A DNA stretch of 64,000 nt from Diplodia intermedia (lineage: Eukaryota; Ascomycota; Dothideomycetes; Botryosphaeriales; Botryosphaeriaceae). Made by a program: the position numbers and the translations under genes. Shown here one piece after another: positions 1 through 12,649 of this stretch. The DNA lies in the NCBI GenBank assembly GCA_021495925.1, contig JAKEKT010000005.1, positions 372,001-436,000 on the forward strand, in the 5' to 3' direction. The first letter of the stretch is position 1. The number at the start of each line of letters is the position of its first letter. Under the pieces are notes generated by a model. It was given only the letters and a program-made list of their open reading frames with translations, was not told the DNA's origin and made no database searches.

Positions 1-3000
1 AAGCTAAACTCTTTCTTCTCTCCGTTAAACGCGAGGCTTAGTATTCGTATAGATATAAATAATTTTATCTACGCGAGTAGGTTAATCGACATGTCGATTC
101 GAGCTATTATAGCTAGAAGTTATTCTTCGGCCACGTGGTTAAAGGCGCTTTTAATATTAAGAAAAAGTACGAAGGTCTTACGTTTAAGACGGCGGTTCTT
201 CTCTACTTTATTTAATAAAAGTATTACGGTATCTATCGCGGATTTCTTTAATCTTTCTCTAATTTAGATATAGTAAAGAAGGTTAAAGGTCTTCGCTAGA
301 TAGTCTAGTCTTTTAGCCGTAATTCGTTCTAGTACTTTTTCGAGGTAATTAAGAAGAGAAATAATACGATAGAACTTCGAGTTCGCGGTATCGCTCTTTC
401 TCTTACTTAGAATTGCCTCGGTAGCCGTACGCTAGCCCGTAGAATAATATTCGTAGGCGAATAGCGTAGAAAAGACCTTAGTAAAGGCGCCGGGCTTTAC
501 TCTAAACGTATAAGTAATAATCTCTTACGTAATAGCGTCTAGTCCCGGCGTTTTTTCTTTAATTTACGTGGAGCACGCATCTTCGATTTTTTTTAAACTA
601 AGCTTCGGCTAGTTCTAGCGTTTAGGGACGTAGCTTTACTAGTTAAAAGAGACGATAGAAGAAAGCGGCGAAAAGAGTCTCTTTCTAAGGGCTAAATACT
701 TTCTCTTAAAACTATCTTCTAGGCGTTTTTCCGCATACGTGTCGTAACTAATCTTAAGGATTCTAGTATGCGTTCTAGACTTAGTATAAGCTATAGCCTT
801 AAAGATAGTCTCGGGGGTTTCTTTTTTTAGAAAAGAATTCTAGTGTTCGCGTTTAGCCCTCTTAACCGCTTCGAAGTAGATATTTCGACTATTTAAGTAT
901 CTTCGCTTATTCTCTTTCGTGCGTAGAGATTTAAAAGCGTTAGTCTCTCTTCGTAGTCGTCTTCGTTCTTCTAAAAGCTCGTCCGACTACTACGATTTAG
1001 ATCGAGCTTCTAGTTTTAATCGGGGAATAGAAAGGTTCGCCGCGATAGATATAGTCTAGTTAAGGCTTGCCCCTAGGGCATCTAGCGCGGGTATTTAGCG
1101 GATCGAGCCTTCTATTAAGTCTTTAGAGATATCTTTTAATAAGAGGTTTAATTCTAAGCTTTTTAGAGCCTCGAATACTACCGTCTCTACCTATTATTTA
1201 AAGATTTTCTAAAACTTAGGCCAGTCGGCCTTTTCCGTATTAAATCTAGCGGTAGTAGCTACCGTAGAAGGTCTCGTATAGCCGGCCGGTTCTAGACTAA
1301 ATAGAATTGCCTTATAATCGAAATCGAAGTCCGCGATCGTTTACTAGTCGGTAATTCTATTAGCTAAGGCCGGCGTAGTAAGTATAAGATCGATAATCGT
1401 CTCTCTTTCTAGATAGAGGCGGTAAAAGATACTCTCGCCCTCTTCGTTTAAGAGAGATAGATCGTTTTCTTCTAACTATTCTACTAGCCGGTTAGCGCTA
1501 GATAAGGGGGGAGATTCTAGATCCTACTAGAAATAATAAATATTAAAATCTCCGGCTACTATAGCCTGCGTTCTAAGGAATTACTATTATAGAACGCGTT
1601 CTAGAGTAAGCCGAGAATCGTTACCCGTTTAATCCTTCTAGTTATATAAGTTAAGTAGCTTAAACTTTAACTTTCGCTACTCTATACTTAGAATTATTAG
1701 ATCGGAACTTTACTAGAATTCGGCCTCTAAATTTATCTTCGTTTCTTTAAGAAAGCGGGAGACGTAGGTTAGTATTTAAGGCCTTAGATCGAAAGAATAG
1801 ACCGATAGAATTTAAATAAATAAGAGGTAATTAATTAATCGAAAGCCCGAGTTCTTATAGAGTAAGATATATAGTTCTTAATAAAGAACGAGGTCTATCT
1901 TTAACTCTACTATAATGTCTAGAATAAATTTCGTTGCCGAAATACTTCTATTTAAGTTAGCTTATAGAACTCGTAAAGAACTTATTTAAAATAAGTTTAT
2001 TTAGAGTTCTTTAGGGCATTTCTTAGCCCTCTTAGCTTCTCCGCCTTAACGAAAACGCCGTAAACGTAGAGACGTTTAGAGATAGCCTTTCGAGTCTTCT
2101 CTTTAGTCTCGAACGCGAGAACTAGCGAGTTCGTAGACTACTTCGCTCTTCTAGCCTCTAGCGTAAGCTAGTAGAAAGTATCGATAATCTTTAGACCGTC
2201 GTTATAGATCTTAATTTCTATTCGAATAGCCTCGCTAAAGTTCTCGTAGAAGAGGGTCGAAAGGTCTCGCGTAGGTACGTCGTATACGGCTATCTTATAC
2301 TACGTGCGGTTTTTCGTAATCGATTAAATAGAGATAACCCGATTAATTATCGTCTTATTCTTTAAAAGAAATTCGGCGAAGAAGTTCTCGTATATAGTAA
2401 GCATAATATTCTTTTTCGATAAGAGAGAGACCGTTACGATCGTAGATCTTATTCTTTTAAGCTAGTTCGAAAACGCCTTATTAAAGGCGTTTCGTAGCCT
2501 AAAGAACGAGAAGTTCGCGATTTTCGTAGCTAGCGTAAGAATAATCTACCGCGTAACTTTCTTAGACGTAGAGGCCTTCGACTTCTTCTTTAAAGAAGAA
2601 GTAATCTATAGCTCTTCTTTCGACGCGGCGGTAGTAGCTATCGAGGTATACGTAGATTAACTAGATACTACGATCGGCTACTACGTAGGCTTCGGGCGTT
2701 ACGAGGTCGAGGGGGTAGTTCTTTACGAGGCCTAGTTTAAGAAAATAGCGATAGCGAATTTAGATAAGTTCTTCGTTTTCTTCGCGAGGTCTATCGCGGT
2801 CTTTTCGAGGGCTCGAACTTACGTAGTAAGAACCGCGCCGGTCTTATCTATAGTTTTACCCGTCTTAGTGTACTACCGTACGATCTCGATTAGGTCTAGA
2901 ATAGACCTCTATTTTTTCCCGAAGGGGGCGAGATTCGCGGCCTTAACTAGAAGGCCGAGTGCGTATTTTATAGCCTCTTTCGACGACCGTAAGTTTATTT

Positions 3001-3950
3001 CGAGTTATCGTACGTTCTCGATATTCGGGTCGATACGGGATTCGAAGACGAGTTAAGAGTTCGATATTTCTTTCTTTGCGGGGGGGGTTAGTATAATTCT
3101 TAGAAAGGGCCGTTTCTTACGTAGATTCTCTTACGAAAAGAAATTTTCCGCGGGTTTAGAGGTCGAGAGGTCTAGCGTAGCTACTATCGAAAGGGGCGTA
3201 GGCGTAGCTAAGGGGTTCTTAGAGTTTTTTATAGTCGTATTTATAGCCTCGAAGTCTATATCCTGCGTTAGAAGAGATAGGGTAGGGCTCGAAGAAGATA
3301 AATTCTACTTCGAAGAAGGTATTCTAGGTTCGAAAGAGGATTTCTAAGCTCTTTCTATAAGAAAAACGTGTAGAAATAATAGAAATAGACGAGGAATAGA
3401 CTAGAAGTAAATTACCGGCTTTAATTTCGTCTAAACTAAGTCGTAAATAAAAGAAACCTAGATCGAGACGAGGGCTTTTCTTAATTACTTACTTCTTAGA
3501 AGTAAACGAAGAGGCTAATAGGGTCGGCGCGGATATTAAAGGTTTTAGAGAATCGAGTAACGCCTTAGCGTTAAGCTCGAATCGTATAAAGCGTCTATGC
3601 ACGTAAAACTCTTTAGTAAGGCCTAGAAAAGAGGCTTCTAGTAGGCTTTAGAGTAGAATTTTCGGGCGTAGAAAAGAGCTACCGAAATATAACTTTAGAA
3701 ACGGATTTCTTAGTACCGTACGATTCTCTATGCGAAGTTTAGGGCGAATTTAAGTGGTTTTTAAGAATAGAGGGGGCTACGAAGCTCTAACTAGTCTAGT
3801 ACTATCTAGAACACCTCTTTTTCTACGTACTACGTAATAGCGCGTACGTCTACGAAGCTAAGAATCGAGATTCTAGCTTAGAAAATCGAGGGCTTTCGAA
3901 CGGTACCGGTCTTAGCGTAATTCTTAAGGGTCGAATTCGAAGATGTTTTT
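1..3950 (-). mobile_element. LINE (non-LTR) retrotransposon, 5' part, RIP-mutated
   Basis: Read on the minus strand, this is the 5' part of a Tad-like LINE that runs out of the window at position 1. A gag-like first region lies at roughly 3,360-2,100. An endonuclease of the exo-endo-phosphatase type follows, with its N-terminal NLNRSISATKF...LKIDLVL..E block at about 1,960-1,880. Reverse transcriptase sequence continues down to position 1. Positions 1 to about 135 are the reverse complement of 9,861 to about 9,995 in the plus-strand LINE, so the YIDD catalytic motif would fall about 100 bp beyond the left edge. The stretch 3,360-3,950 is probably its 5' untranslated/promoter part. All frames are broken by TAG/TAA. 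Gag limits are approximate. Confidence 0.72.
1100..1965 (-). pseudogene. LINE endonuclease relic
   Basis: The minus-strand translation starting near 1,960 gives the conserved opening of fungal LINE apurinic-type endonucleases: an NLNRS block, then a hydrophobic segment with LKIDLVL followed by a Glu. In intact elements this Glu belongs to the QEP motif that binds the catalytic metal; here the Pro has become Leu and neighbouring Trp/Gln codons are stops. The frame is interrupted several times, so no active protein is possible. The downstream limit, where reverse transcriptase starts, is only estimated. Confidence 0.6.
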
Positions 3951-3956
3951 TTATTA

Positions 3957-5841
3957 ACTATACTAGATAGCCGTAGATACTAGTAGAAACGGCTACTTAA
4001 GCTTAAATACTTACTATTTAGTCGTTTTTCTTCGGTTCTCGCCCGTTTCTACTTTAAATCGAAAGCGGCGAGGGCGCCGAGAACGAGAAGAAGTAGAAGA
4101 AGAGAATAAAAGAAAGAAATAAATATAAATAAGTATCTAGTAATACGTATTTAGATCTTGTTAGATAAGTCGTTTAATTACTACTATCTAGTAGTAATCT
4201 TTATTTATTCTAAGAACTTAGCCGTTAGACTAGTCTTTAGAGTTAAGAAAAAGAGATTTAAAAGATTAAGTCGATACTTCTTAAGCCCGTCTTTTAAGAG
4301 AATTCGAGGACCTCTATAAAGAGAGTAAGAGAGAAGTAGATAACGTAGTATCTATCTAGCCGTACGACTATATTTATACTAGTTATTTTCGACGTAGTTA
4401 AGGCGATAAAGATAAGACTTAAAGTAGTCGTATTTAATCTTTAGTTAATAGAAGACGAAGGCCGTTTCTCTAACTTTCGTAGAAGATTTAAGCCGCTACT
4501 CTATCTCTAAATCGAAGATACGTTTATAGAGCGAGTTTAATATTAATTTAAGCTTCGTTTTCTACTTCTTATAGGTCTTCTACTTAACTTTACTTCGATA
4601 GAAGCTTAGAGAAGTAGAGGCTCTATTTAAAAAGTACTTTATAGCTCTTTTCGCGAGCCGATCGGCGTACTCGTTGTCTAGAACGTTCTCGTAGCTAGAG
4701 TACTATTCTAGAGAGACGGTATTCTCTCTAGCTCTTAGCGTTTTAGCTAATCTAATAGCTCGAATTTACTATGCTTACTTAGGCGTATTAGCGGGCTTAC
4801 TTAGTCTAAGAATCGCGGCCTAGTTATTCGCGTAGATTCTTATATCTTTAGAGGCGTACCCGGCTCTAACGATAAGTTTTAGAGCTATTACTAGCCTCTC
4901 TATCTCGTCGTTATATACTAGATTCTTAGAATCGAGATTCTTATAAATCTAGCGCGCTAGGTTCTCTTTAGATTAGCTAAAGTTAAAGGCTACTATCTCG
5001 ACTTCTACGTTTTTATTCGTAGATAGAACGAAGGCGTTAGAATAGATAGCTATTTAATTAGAGAATACTTTCTTAACTTTAAGCGCGTAGGCCTTAGCCT
5101 ACTTCTCTTTATTTAAGAGGCTAATCGTAGTCGAATAGAGTAGTTCGAGTAACTATAACGAAAAGTAGAAGAATTTAACTACTTCTAAAGATATAAGTTA
5201 TATTTTTAAAAGAAGTTTAATCTTCTCTAACTACGTAGATCTATTTAAAATCCGTTAATCTAGGTTAATCTTCTCTAGTTCGATTTAAATAGAGTAGAAT
5301 TCTTTAAGTAAATTTATTCTAAGAGTATATTTTCGTAACCGCTTATTTAAATAAATATTTACTAGTAGAATTCTACTCTCTATTTCTAGAAGAATTATAG
5401 AAATAGTCTTAAAAACCTCTAGAATCTTTCGTAAAATAAGATTCTAAAGGACTCTAAATTAGCGGGTAAACTACCTCTAATTTTTTTAGTAGATTTCGGA
5501 GCCGTAGTCTATAACCATAGTAATATAAGCTAGATATAGCTAGCGAACCGCGTAGAAGAAAAGCCTTCTCTTAACGTTAGCTAGTCTAGAGAGACGATAG
5601 AAGATCGAATAAGCCTAGCTAATTCTTTTAGATACGTACGTCTTAAAGATAAACCCGTAGTCGAAGTAAATTTCTAGCTATTTAATCTATTCTTTAGATT
5701 CTATTATATCTCTCGTAGAAAGCGTAATTAAAATAGAACGGGGTTTCGAGTCTTTCTTAAAAGAATAGATAAAGTAAATAAGCTTCGTCTTTTTTAGATC
5801 GAATTTAATATGGTTTTTCTATTCCCGCGTATAGAGTATTA
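3957..5841 (-). mobile_element. LINE retrotransposon, 3' part (RT end to RNase H), RIP-mutated
   Basis: This segment is the reverse complement of parts of the plus-strand LINE copies. Its 5' end at about 5,841 matches the RT region just after YIDD (compare 10,170-10,410) and continues through the part that matches 18,796-20,450. The RNase H domain lies around 4,950-4,650. The match with the other copies stops near 3,957, before the roughly 460-bp 3' tail and TAAA repeat that end the other two copies, so its 3' end is missing where the next LINE begins. Its 5' end abuts a remnant of a Copia LTR, which suggests it inserted into that LTR. All reading frames are destroyed by RIP. Confidence 0.75.
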
Positions 5842-7499
5842 AATAGTATATTTAATATAGTAGCGGTCTTTATATCTTCTAAGTATCGTTTAATAGTTAT
5901 AAGTCTAAATACGCGTAAGAACGACTAATTAAGAACGTAAAGTTAAGTTTTTTAAATATTACTCTACTTTTAAGTATTATTACTATCTTCTCTTTATTCT
6001 ACTTTTAAATCTACGTTTAAATTAACTCTTATAGTTTTTAATTAATAATTAAATAGTATTATAAACGCCCTTAAGAAGTCTATTATACTTTTAATAATAA
6101 TAGATTAGACTATCTAGTTTCGATTAATTCGGCTATACGTATAAACGAGCGGTATTTAGAATCTTATTAATCTAGATATTAACTCTAAACTAATACTTCT
6201 TACTTTACTAATACTACTAGAGCTTCTAATATATATATCTAATAATATCTATTATTCGAAAGACGTAAAGACTTACTATATAAAACGAGAATACTATTAA
6301 ATATATAACTCTACTTACTAATAATAATATAAGATAGTAGTAAACCTTAATATTTAGATTCTTACTATAATCTTCGCTAAAAACTTTAGCTTTATTATCT
6401 TAAGCGACTTTTATCTATAAAAGATTTTACGTAATCTAAAGAATTAACTTTATCTTATAAATAAAGTAAAGCGTCTTAAGCTCTAATATAAGTACTAGCG
6501 CCTCTATAAGACCTCTAAAGTATAGTTAATATTATAATAGCTTAAGTAATAGAAAGTATTTACTATTAACGTTAAGTATTAGAATCTTACTAAGCTAAAG
6601 AGTTAAAAGCTAATTACTAACTTTCTCTTTATTCTTAAGCCTCTAGATAATATCTAGATAATAACTATTATAGTCTAAAACGCTTATAATTCTCTAAAAA
6701 TTATTAATTTTATAAAACTTATTTAAATCTATCGTAACTACTTTCGCGAGGTTTAAATATATAAGTAACTAAAGACTAAAGAAACTTATACGATATTTAC
6801 TATTAAGTTCTAGAGTTAGAAGATAACTTAGACTTCTTAATACGCGTATAAAGAACGTTATTAGTACTCTAATTATAAGTATCTTAACTCGACTAGAAAG
6901 CTTAAAGAATTTAAGCTCGATCTAGAGATCTAAGCTAAGATAAATAAATAAATAAAGAATAAGAACTTTAAATAATAGATAAAATACTTAATTACTAGAT
7001 AAAAGTCGCGTAGAAAGAATAATTCTATTATAAATAAGTAGAATAGAAAAGATAAATCTTAAAAGAAGTAGTATATCTTTCTAGTAGCTTATTATATATC
7101 GCTAGCGATTTATTTCTCTAGTATATACTTTTTCTAGCTATTCGATTTAGACTTCGATATATACGTATATAATAGATTGATAAAAGAAAGATTCTAGAAG
7201 ACTTAAGACGCTTAAGTATATAAGCTTCTTACTTTAAATAACTAGTAGACGTCTATTAAAGTCTAAAATATAATAATAATTTATATTAAGAGAGTAAAAG
7301 ATAAAGTAAGTATTACTCTAAATAATATTATCTACGTATCTTTATTTATAGTAAATCTCGTATCTATTAATATTATAACTAGTAAGAGCGTATACTAAAA
7401 TATATAAATAATATAGCTTACTCTTAAGAAACGTCTATTCTATAAGATTTTATCTCTAAATAAATACTATCTCTTAAAGTATAATAAAGATTAAATAAA

Positions 7500-8669
7500 G
7501 AAATTTAAATCTTCTTACTACGTCTTTCTTACTACTATACGAGACGCTATAGCGTCTAGATAGTATAAGACTATAAAATATTTAAGTATAAAGATTATTA
7601 AATATCTTTAAGATAACGCGATAGAAGTAAAGATTACTAAACCTCTATCGTTATCTTTAACTATATAGTACGAAGTATATTTACTATCTAAGACGTATAA
7701 AATTATATTTAGAGTCTTAACTAATAAAATAAACTTTAGTTAGCTTTTTTATTAAGTCTTCTTTAATCTTCTTTAGCTTTAGACTAAATATAATAATAAT
7801 AAATAAGTATTATATCTTATCTATTATAATATAGGTTTTATACTTATATTTACTTACTCGCTAAAGTCTAATCTCTTATATCTTATTAAATTTACTATTT
7901 ATTTTATTTATATAAGATATAATCTTACGATCGTCTTCTTTTATATTAATAATAAAAGAATAATTAATTTAAATCTTTAACGATAGTTTATCTAGTAGAA
8001 AATTACTCTAGAGACGTCTATACTAGTAATAGTCGAATAAAATAATTATATTAAACGATCTAGAAAAGTTCTACTTACTAAAATAAGAATAATAAGAATA
8101 AAAGTAAACCTACTAAAATCTCTATAGCTAGAGCTTATTAAGACGATAGAATATATTTATAATAGAATCTTATAGAATAAGCTTAACTAGAAGACTCTCT
8201 TTAAAGTAATAATAGATAAGAAATTAAACCTCTTATATCTTTATATATATAACTATCGTGTCTACGTACTAAAGAAAGAAACTTTAAGAGCTTAAAAGCT
8301 TATAAAAAGAGCTTATATTAGCTATTTAATAGACTATAATTCTATTAATATCTTTAGAGTATAGATATTTAGTAAGTAGCGTATTATATGCTTAAGAGAT
8401 ATTATCTTTAATAAGAAGTAGTACTATAATTTATATAATTTAAATCTTACTTAGCTTCTTAAAAACGAAGTAAACTAGCTTATTAATATCTTTAATATAT
8501 TCTTACTAGTTATAGACGACGCTACTAGATTAGAAGATATAAAATCTAAAAAAGAAGATAACGTTATAATCTAAAATAATATTACTTTATCTTAAGATAT
8601 AGAGTAGATAGACTCTAAAGATAATAATATAATAACTAAAACGAGTAATATCTAATCTTATTTACTAAG
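7500..8669 (+). pseudogene. Copia integrase relic
   Basis: The plus-strand translation of about 8,000-8,080 shows the conserved end of the Copia integrase core: an ETS.P.T.EQN..I.RS pattern followed by VLLTK.R, with TAG at positions of Gln/Trp. In intact enzymes the Glu of this block is the last acidic residue of the DDE catalytic triad. Downstream, to about 8,400, weakly readable sequence matches the linker that joins integrase to reverse transcriptase. The frame is cut at 8,669 by a solo LTR and resumes after 9,436. It cannot encode a functional protein. Confidence 0.68.
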
Positions 8670-9431
8670 TATTACGAACTCTAGAGTATAAGGGCTTTAT
8701 AACTCTAAGAACTAAAAGCCCGTATAAGAGAAAGTATTATAAGAGCTAACGAGTCTTACGAACGATAGAGTTATACGGGCTAGAATCTCGTACGAGAAGA
8801 ACGGGCGTAAGAAAACTTAGCGTCTATAGAACTAGACTTAGATAGTAGCTAAAGCCCGTACGAAAAGAACGCCTATAAGAAATCTAGACGAAGTAGAAGA
8901 CTATACGTAACGAAAGACCGCACGAAAAGTAGAGCCATAGAAACTTAATAATCTAGTTAAATTATAGTTTCGTAAGAAATACGGGAACTAGAAAGTAGAA
9001 AATAAACGTAAAGACGCGAACGTAGATAAGATAGTTATTACGTTCGCTTAGTAGCGATAGAAGTTAAAAGTCGAAATCTTAAAAGTTACTTAAAGCGCTA
9101 ATATTACGTACGTTCTATAAATAAATTAGAGCTAATTTATTTCTCTAATCTAATACTATAATTATCTTCGATAATCTAGATTATAACTAGCTTTTTTATA
9201 GTATATAGATATACTCTCTTAGCTAGTATCTTAACCCTTCGTAGTTAACTTAAAGTTCTAATTTAAACTCTATTAATTTAAAGATAATCGACTTACTATA
9301 TATCGTATAATCGCGTAATATCTTTTTATTTAATTATTATTATTCTTCTCTTATCTCTTTAAGATAAACCCTTCGATTTAATTTATCTACTAAGCGACTT
9401 CGAAGCTTAGTAGAAGAAGTCTATTATTATA
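8670..9431 (-). mobile_element. Solo LTR of the Gypsy family, with target duplication
   Basis: This 762-bp segment is very similar, with many transitions and some small indels, to the reverse complement of the 787-bp LTRs at 10,411-11,197 and 18,009-18,795, and has the same two ends. It is flanked by a 5-bp direct repeat CTAAG at 8,665-8,669 and 9,432-9,436, so it is a true insertion and not a broken element. No internal Gypsy sequence is present; recombination between the two LTRs of a former full element is the usual origin. It interrupts the Copia coding region, which continues on both sides. Confidence 0.88.
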
Positions 9432-9436
9432 CTAAG

Positions 9437-9860
9437 TCTAGCTCTAATAGAGAAAGAATTTTATTCTTAACTATTATAAAAAGAATTCTTTACTTATCTT
9501 TTACGTCTTCTATCTACTTAGTATAATATACTACGGGCTCTAGAAGTAGATCTAAATAATAGAGTATTTAAAATAAATACTATCGCTAATAATCTTAATA
9601 TAGTAAATATTCTTTCTAAGAGAATAAGAAGAACTATATAATTATCTAAAAGAAATATATATATAATAGTATTAAAGAAAACACGTTATCTAGACGCTTT
9701 AATCTATTATATAGTCTTTAAAGTAGTCTTTAATAAGTAAACTAGTCTAAGAAAGACTTATCGTAACTAGCTTTTAGCTAAATCTTTTAATTATAAATAA
9801 TTAACTACTTATTCTAAGAAAGAGAAATTTACTACTACTCTTATAACGAAGCTAATAACT
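9437..9860 (+). pseudogene. Copia internal segment between integrase and RT
   Basis: This piece carries the Copia linker and the N-terminal edge of reverse transcriptase. A readable stretch near 9,770-9,850 resembles the L.AEP.NYKQL...P.KEKF...L block that precedes the Copia RT core. It ends at the LINE insertion; the 18 bases 9,843-9,860 are repeated, with one mismatch, at 20,932-20,949, where the Copia frame resumes. It contains many RIP-type stops. Confidence 0.6.
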
Positions 9861-10096
9861 ACGTAATCGAAGAATAACTTCTAGCTATAATAGCTTAAAT
9901 TAATATATCGATTAATCTACTTGCGTAGATAAAATTATTTATGTCTATACGAATATTAAGCCTCGCGTTTAACGAAGAGAAGAAAGAGTTTAGCTCGATA
10001 AAGACGAGTATTTCGTAAGAAAGCTCGATCTCGTTTATTTTCTTTCTAATCTATCTTTAAGAGTTATTTCTCGTCTTTAAAGCTTTATTTCTCTCT

Positions 10097-10410
10097 TATA
10101 TCGACGATATTACGCTTATAGCTAGCTTCGATAGCTAGAAACGTAATAAGACGATTCTAGAGAAGAAGACGAGTAAACTCTATACGCGGAAATAGAAAAA
10201 CTATATCGAATTCGATTTAAAAAAGACGAAGCTTATTTACTTCGCTCGTTCTTTTAAGAAAGACTCGAAACCTCGTTCTATTTTAATTACGCTTTCTACG
10301 AGAAACGTAATAGAATCTAAAGAATAGATTAAATAGCTAGAAATTTACTTCGATTATAAGTTTATCTTTAAGACGTACGTATCTAAAAGAATTAGCTAGG
10401 TCTATTCGGC
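10097..10410 (+). pseudogene. LINE reverse transcriptase relic (YIDD to C-terminal part)
   Basis: From 10,097 the plus-strand translation reads YIDDITLIA, the palm catalytic motif of LINE reverse transcriptases. It is followed about 40 residues later by the FDLKKTKLIYF block and then by LEIYFD, which corresponds to the WLGI.FD block of Tad-like elements. The two Asp residues of YIDD have survived RIP here, but several Trp/Gln codons have become TAG. The frame stops at 10,410 where a Gypsy element is inserted and resumes at 18,796. Confidence 0.8.
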
Positions 10411-11197
10411 TATAACGATAAACTTCTTCTACTAAGCTTCGAAGTCGCTTAGTAGATAGATTAAATCGAGAAGTTTACCTTAGAGAGATAAGAGAGAAAT
10501 AATAATAATTAGATAAGAAGATATTACGTAATTATACGATATATAGTAAGCCGATTATCTTTAAATTAATAGGATTTAAATTAGAACTTTAAGTTAACTA
10601 CGAAGAATTAAGTATCTAGCTAAGAAAGTATATCTATATACTATAGAAAAGCTAGTTATAATTTAGCGTATTCTTTTCTAAGAGTATTATTACTTAATAT
10701 CGTTTACTAAGGGCATTATAAGATGTACTCTTAGTAGAGGGCACTAGTAGGTCGTATATAATATCGGCGCTTTAAATAGCTTTTAGAATTTTAACTTTCG
10801 ACTTCTATCGCTACTAAGCGAACGTAATAACTATCTTATTTATATTCGCGTCTTTACGTTTATTTTCTACTTTCTAGATCTCGTATTTCTTATAAGACTA
10901 TAATTCTACTAGATTATTATATTTCTACGATTCTACTTTCTTTATAGATTTTCTTATTACGTATAGTTCTTCGTTCTATCTAGATTTCTTATAAACGTTC
11001 TTCTCGTACGGGCTTTAGCTACTATCTAAGCTTAGTCTTATAGGCGCTAAGTTTCTCTACGCCCGTTCTTTTCGTGCGGGATTTCTACTCGTACGACTCT
11101 ATCGCTTATAAGGCTCGTTAGCTCTTACGATACTTTCTTTCGTGCGGGCTTTTAGCTCTTAAAGTTATAAAGCTCTTATACTCTAGGGTTCGTAATA
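10411..11197 (-). repeat. Gypsy 3' LTR (787 bp)
   Basis: Same length as the LTR at 18,009-18,795 and the same termini. The left target duplication TCGGC lies at 10,406-10,410. Because pol reads on the minus strand, this is the 3' LTR. Differences from the partner that I checked over the first 100 bases are all transitions. Confidence 0.93.
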
Positions 11198-12649
11198 CTA
11201 TCTTCTATCTTAAGAATCTTTAACTCGAAGATTTACCGCTTATATATATCTTCTATTATTCTAGTAGTTTCTTTTTTCTCTATAAGTTTTTATTATATCT
11301 TCTAAGAAACGTCTTACTTCCAATTTCGCTACTAACTTACGGCCTCGTAAGATAAACCGTATTATTCTTCGCCGTTAAGAGTTATTAGACGAAATTTTTC
11401 TTTATAGAATTAAGATAGTTTCTTATACGAACTACTTATTATACGAGTCTAAGTATATAGTATTATAGAAGAATTCTTCTATCTATACTATATACTTAGG
11501 CGCTCGTCGTACTAGCTATAATATAGGCGAGCGAGGTATTTCTTATCGTAAGTATTTCTTCGTATTTCTTCGCGTTACTAACTAGTTATAGTAGATTTTT
11601 TAGATCGCGAGTAGACTCGTCTTACTACGAAGAAGAATACTACTCTAGAGAAACTTCTTTACTTACGAAAATAATAGCGCTTTCTTTAGTCCCGTCGTTT
11701 TTAAATAATTCGCGAGGGTTTTAAGTCTCTAAAGAAGCTAAAGCGTATCGAGACTATTATATCTTTAGAGGATTTAGTTAACTCTAAGAATACTAAAAAG
11801 AAGCGACCGCTAAAGCGTTTACGTAGCGAGTTCTTAGCTAATATTAATATAGGTTCTACTAATTTCTTAAGTTCTACTACGCCGTCGAAGTTGTTTAAGC
11901 CGATTATTTAGACGCGGGCTATATCTTCGTTTAATTTCGAGGCCTTTCTCTCGAGCGAGGTATTAACGTAGAACGTTTAGAGTTTCGACGATAGAATTCT
12001 ATAATAAGATCTTTATAGCCGTCGTAGTTTTCTAGTAGCTTCTAGATATTATTCTAGTTTTCTTTCTATTATAGAAGATATTTAAACTAACCGTTAATAT
12101 AGCCGCTATCGAGAACCTTTTCTACGATCTACTCTTAATTTTCGTCGGCGTCTAGGTTCTCGAGTAGCATTTTCTCTATTTATTAGACTATTACGGCGTT
12201 TTCTAGCGCTAGTTTAAGAAGGGCGATATAGAAAACTAAGTATATTCGTATTATTTCTAGTAATTTAAGGCGGAAATTAATCTTTCTAATCTATTTATTA
12301 ATTTTAAATGGCTCTATCTTCTTAAAGTCTAGTTTATTATTTAGACGCCTCGTTCTAATATTTTTTTTAAGAAGATAAACTTTATTTCTTCTTTTTAGCT
12401 TCGATGTCTTCTAGTACCGTCTATTATAGTAGCGGAATATTAGAAATTCGTTATATTCGATGTCGAGGCTAAGCTATTTATAAAGTATCTTTAGCTAGTC
12501 TACTTTAAGAATTTCTTTTTAGATAAGAGATTCGCTTAGTATTAGTTCTTAGTAAGCTATTAGCTTATATTCGTAGTTAGCGTAGAACGATAATTCTTAA
12601 GTCGTAGACGCTTTAGAGCTATTATACGCGAATTAGATAAGAAGTAATA

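Noticed and set aside
2868..3056. 62-codon open frame inside the RIP block
   Set aside because: It lies in the gag-like part of a minus-strand LINE, on the opposite strand, and has no motif; it survives by chance.
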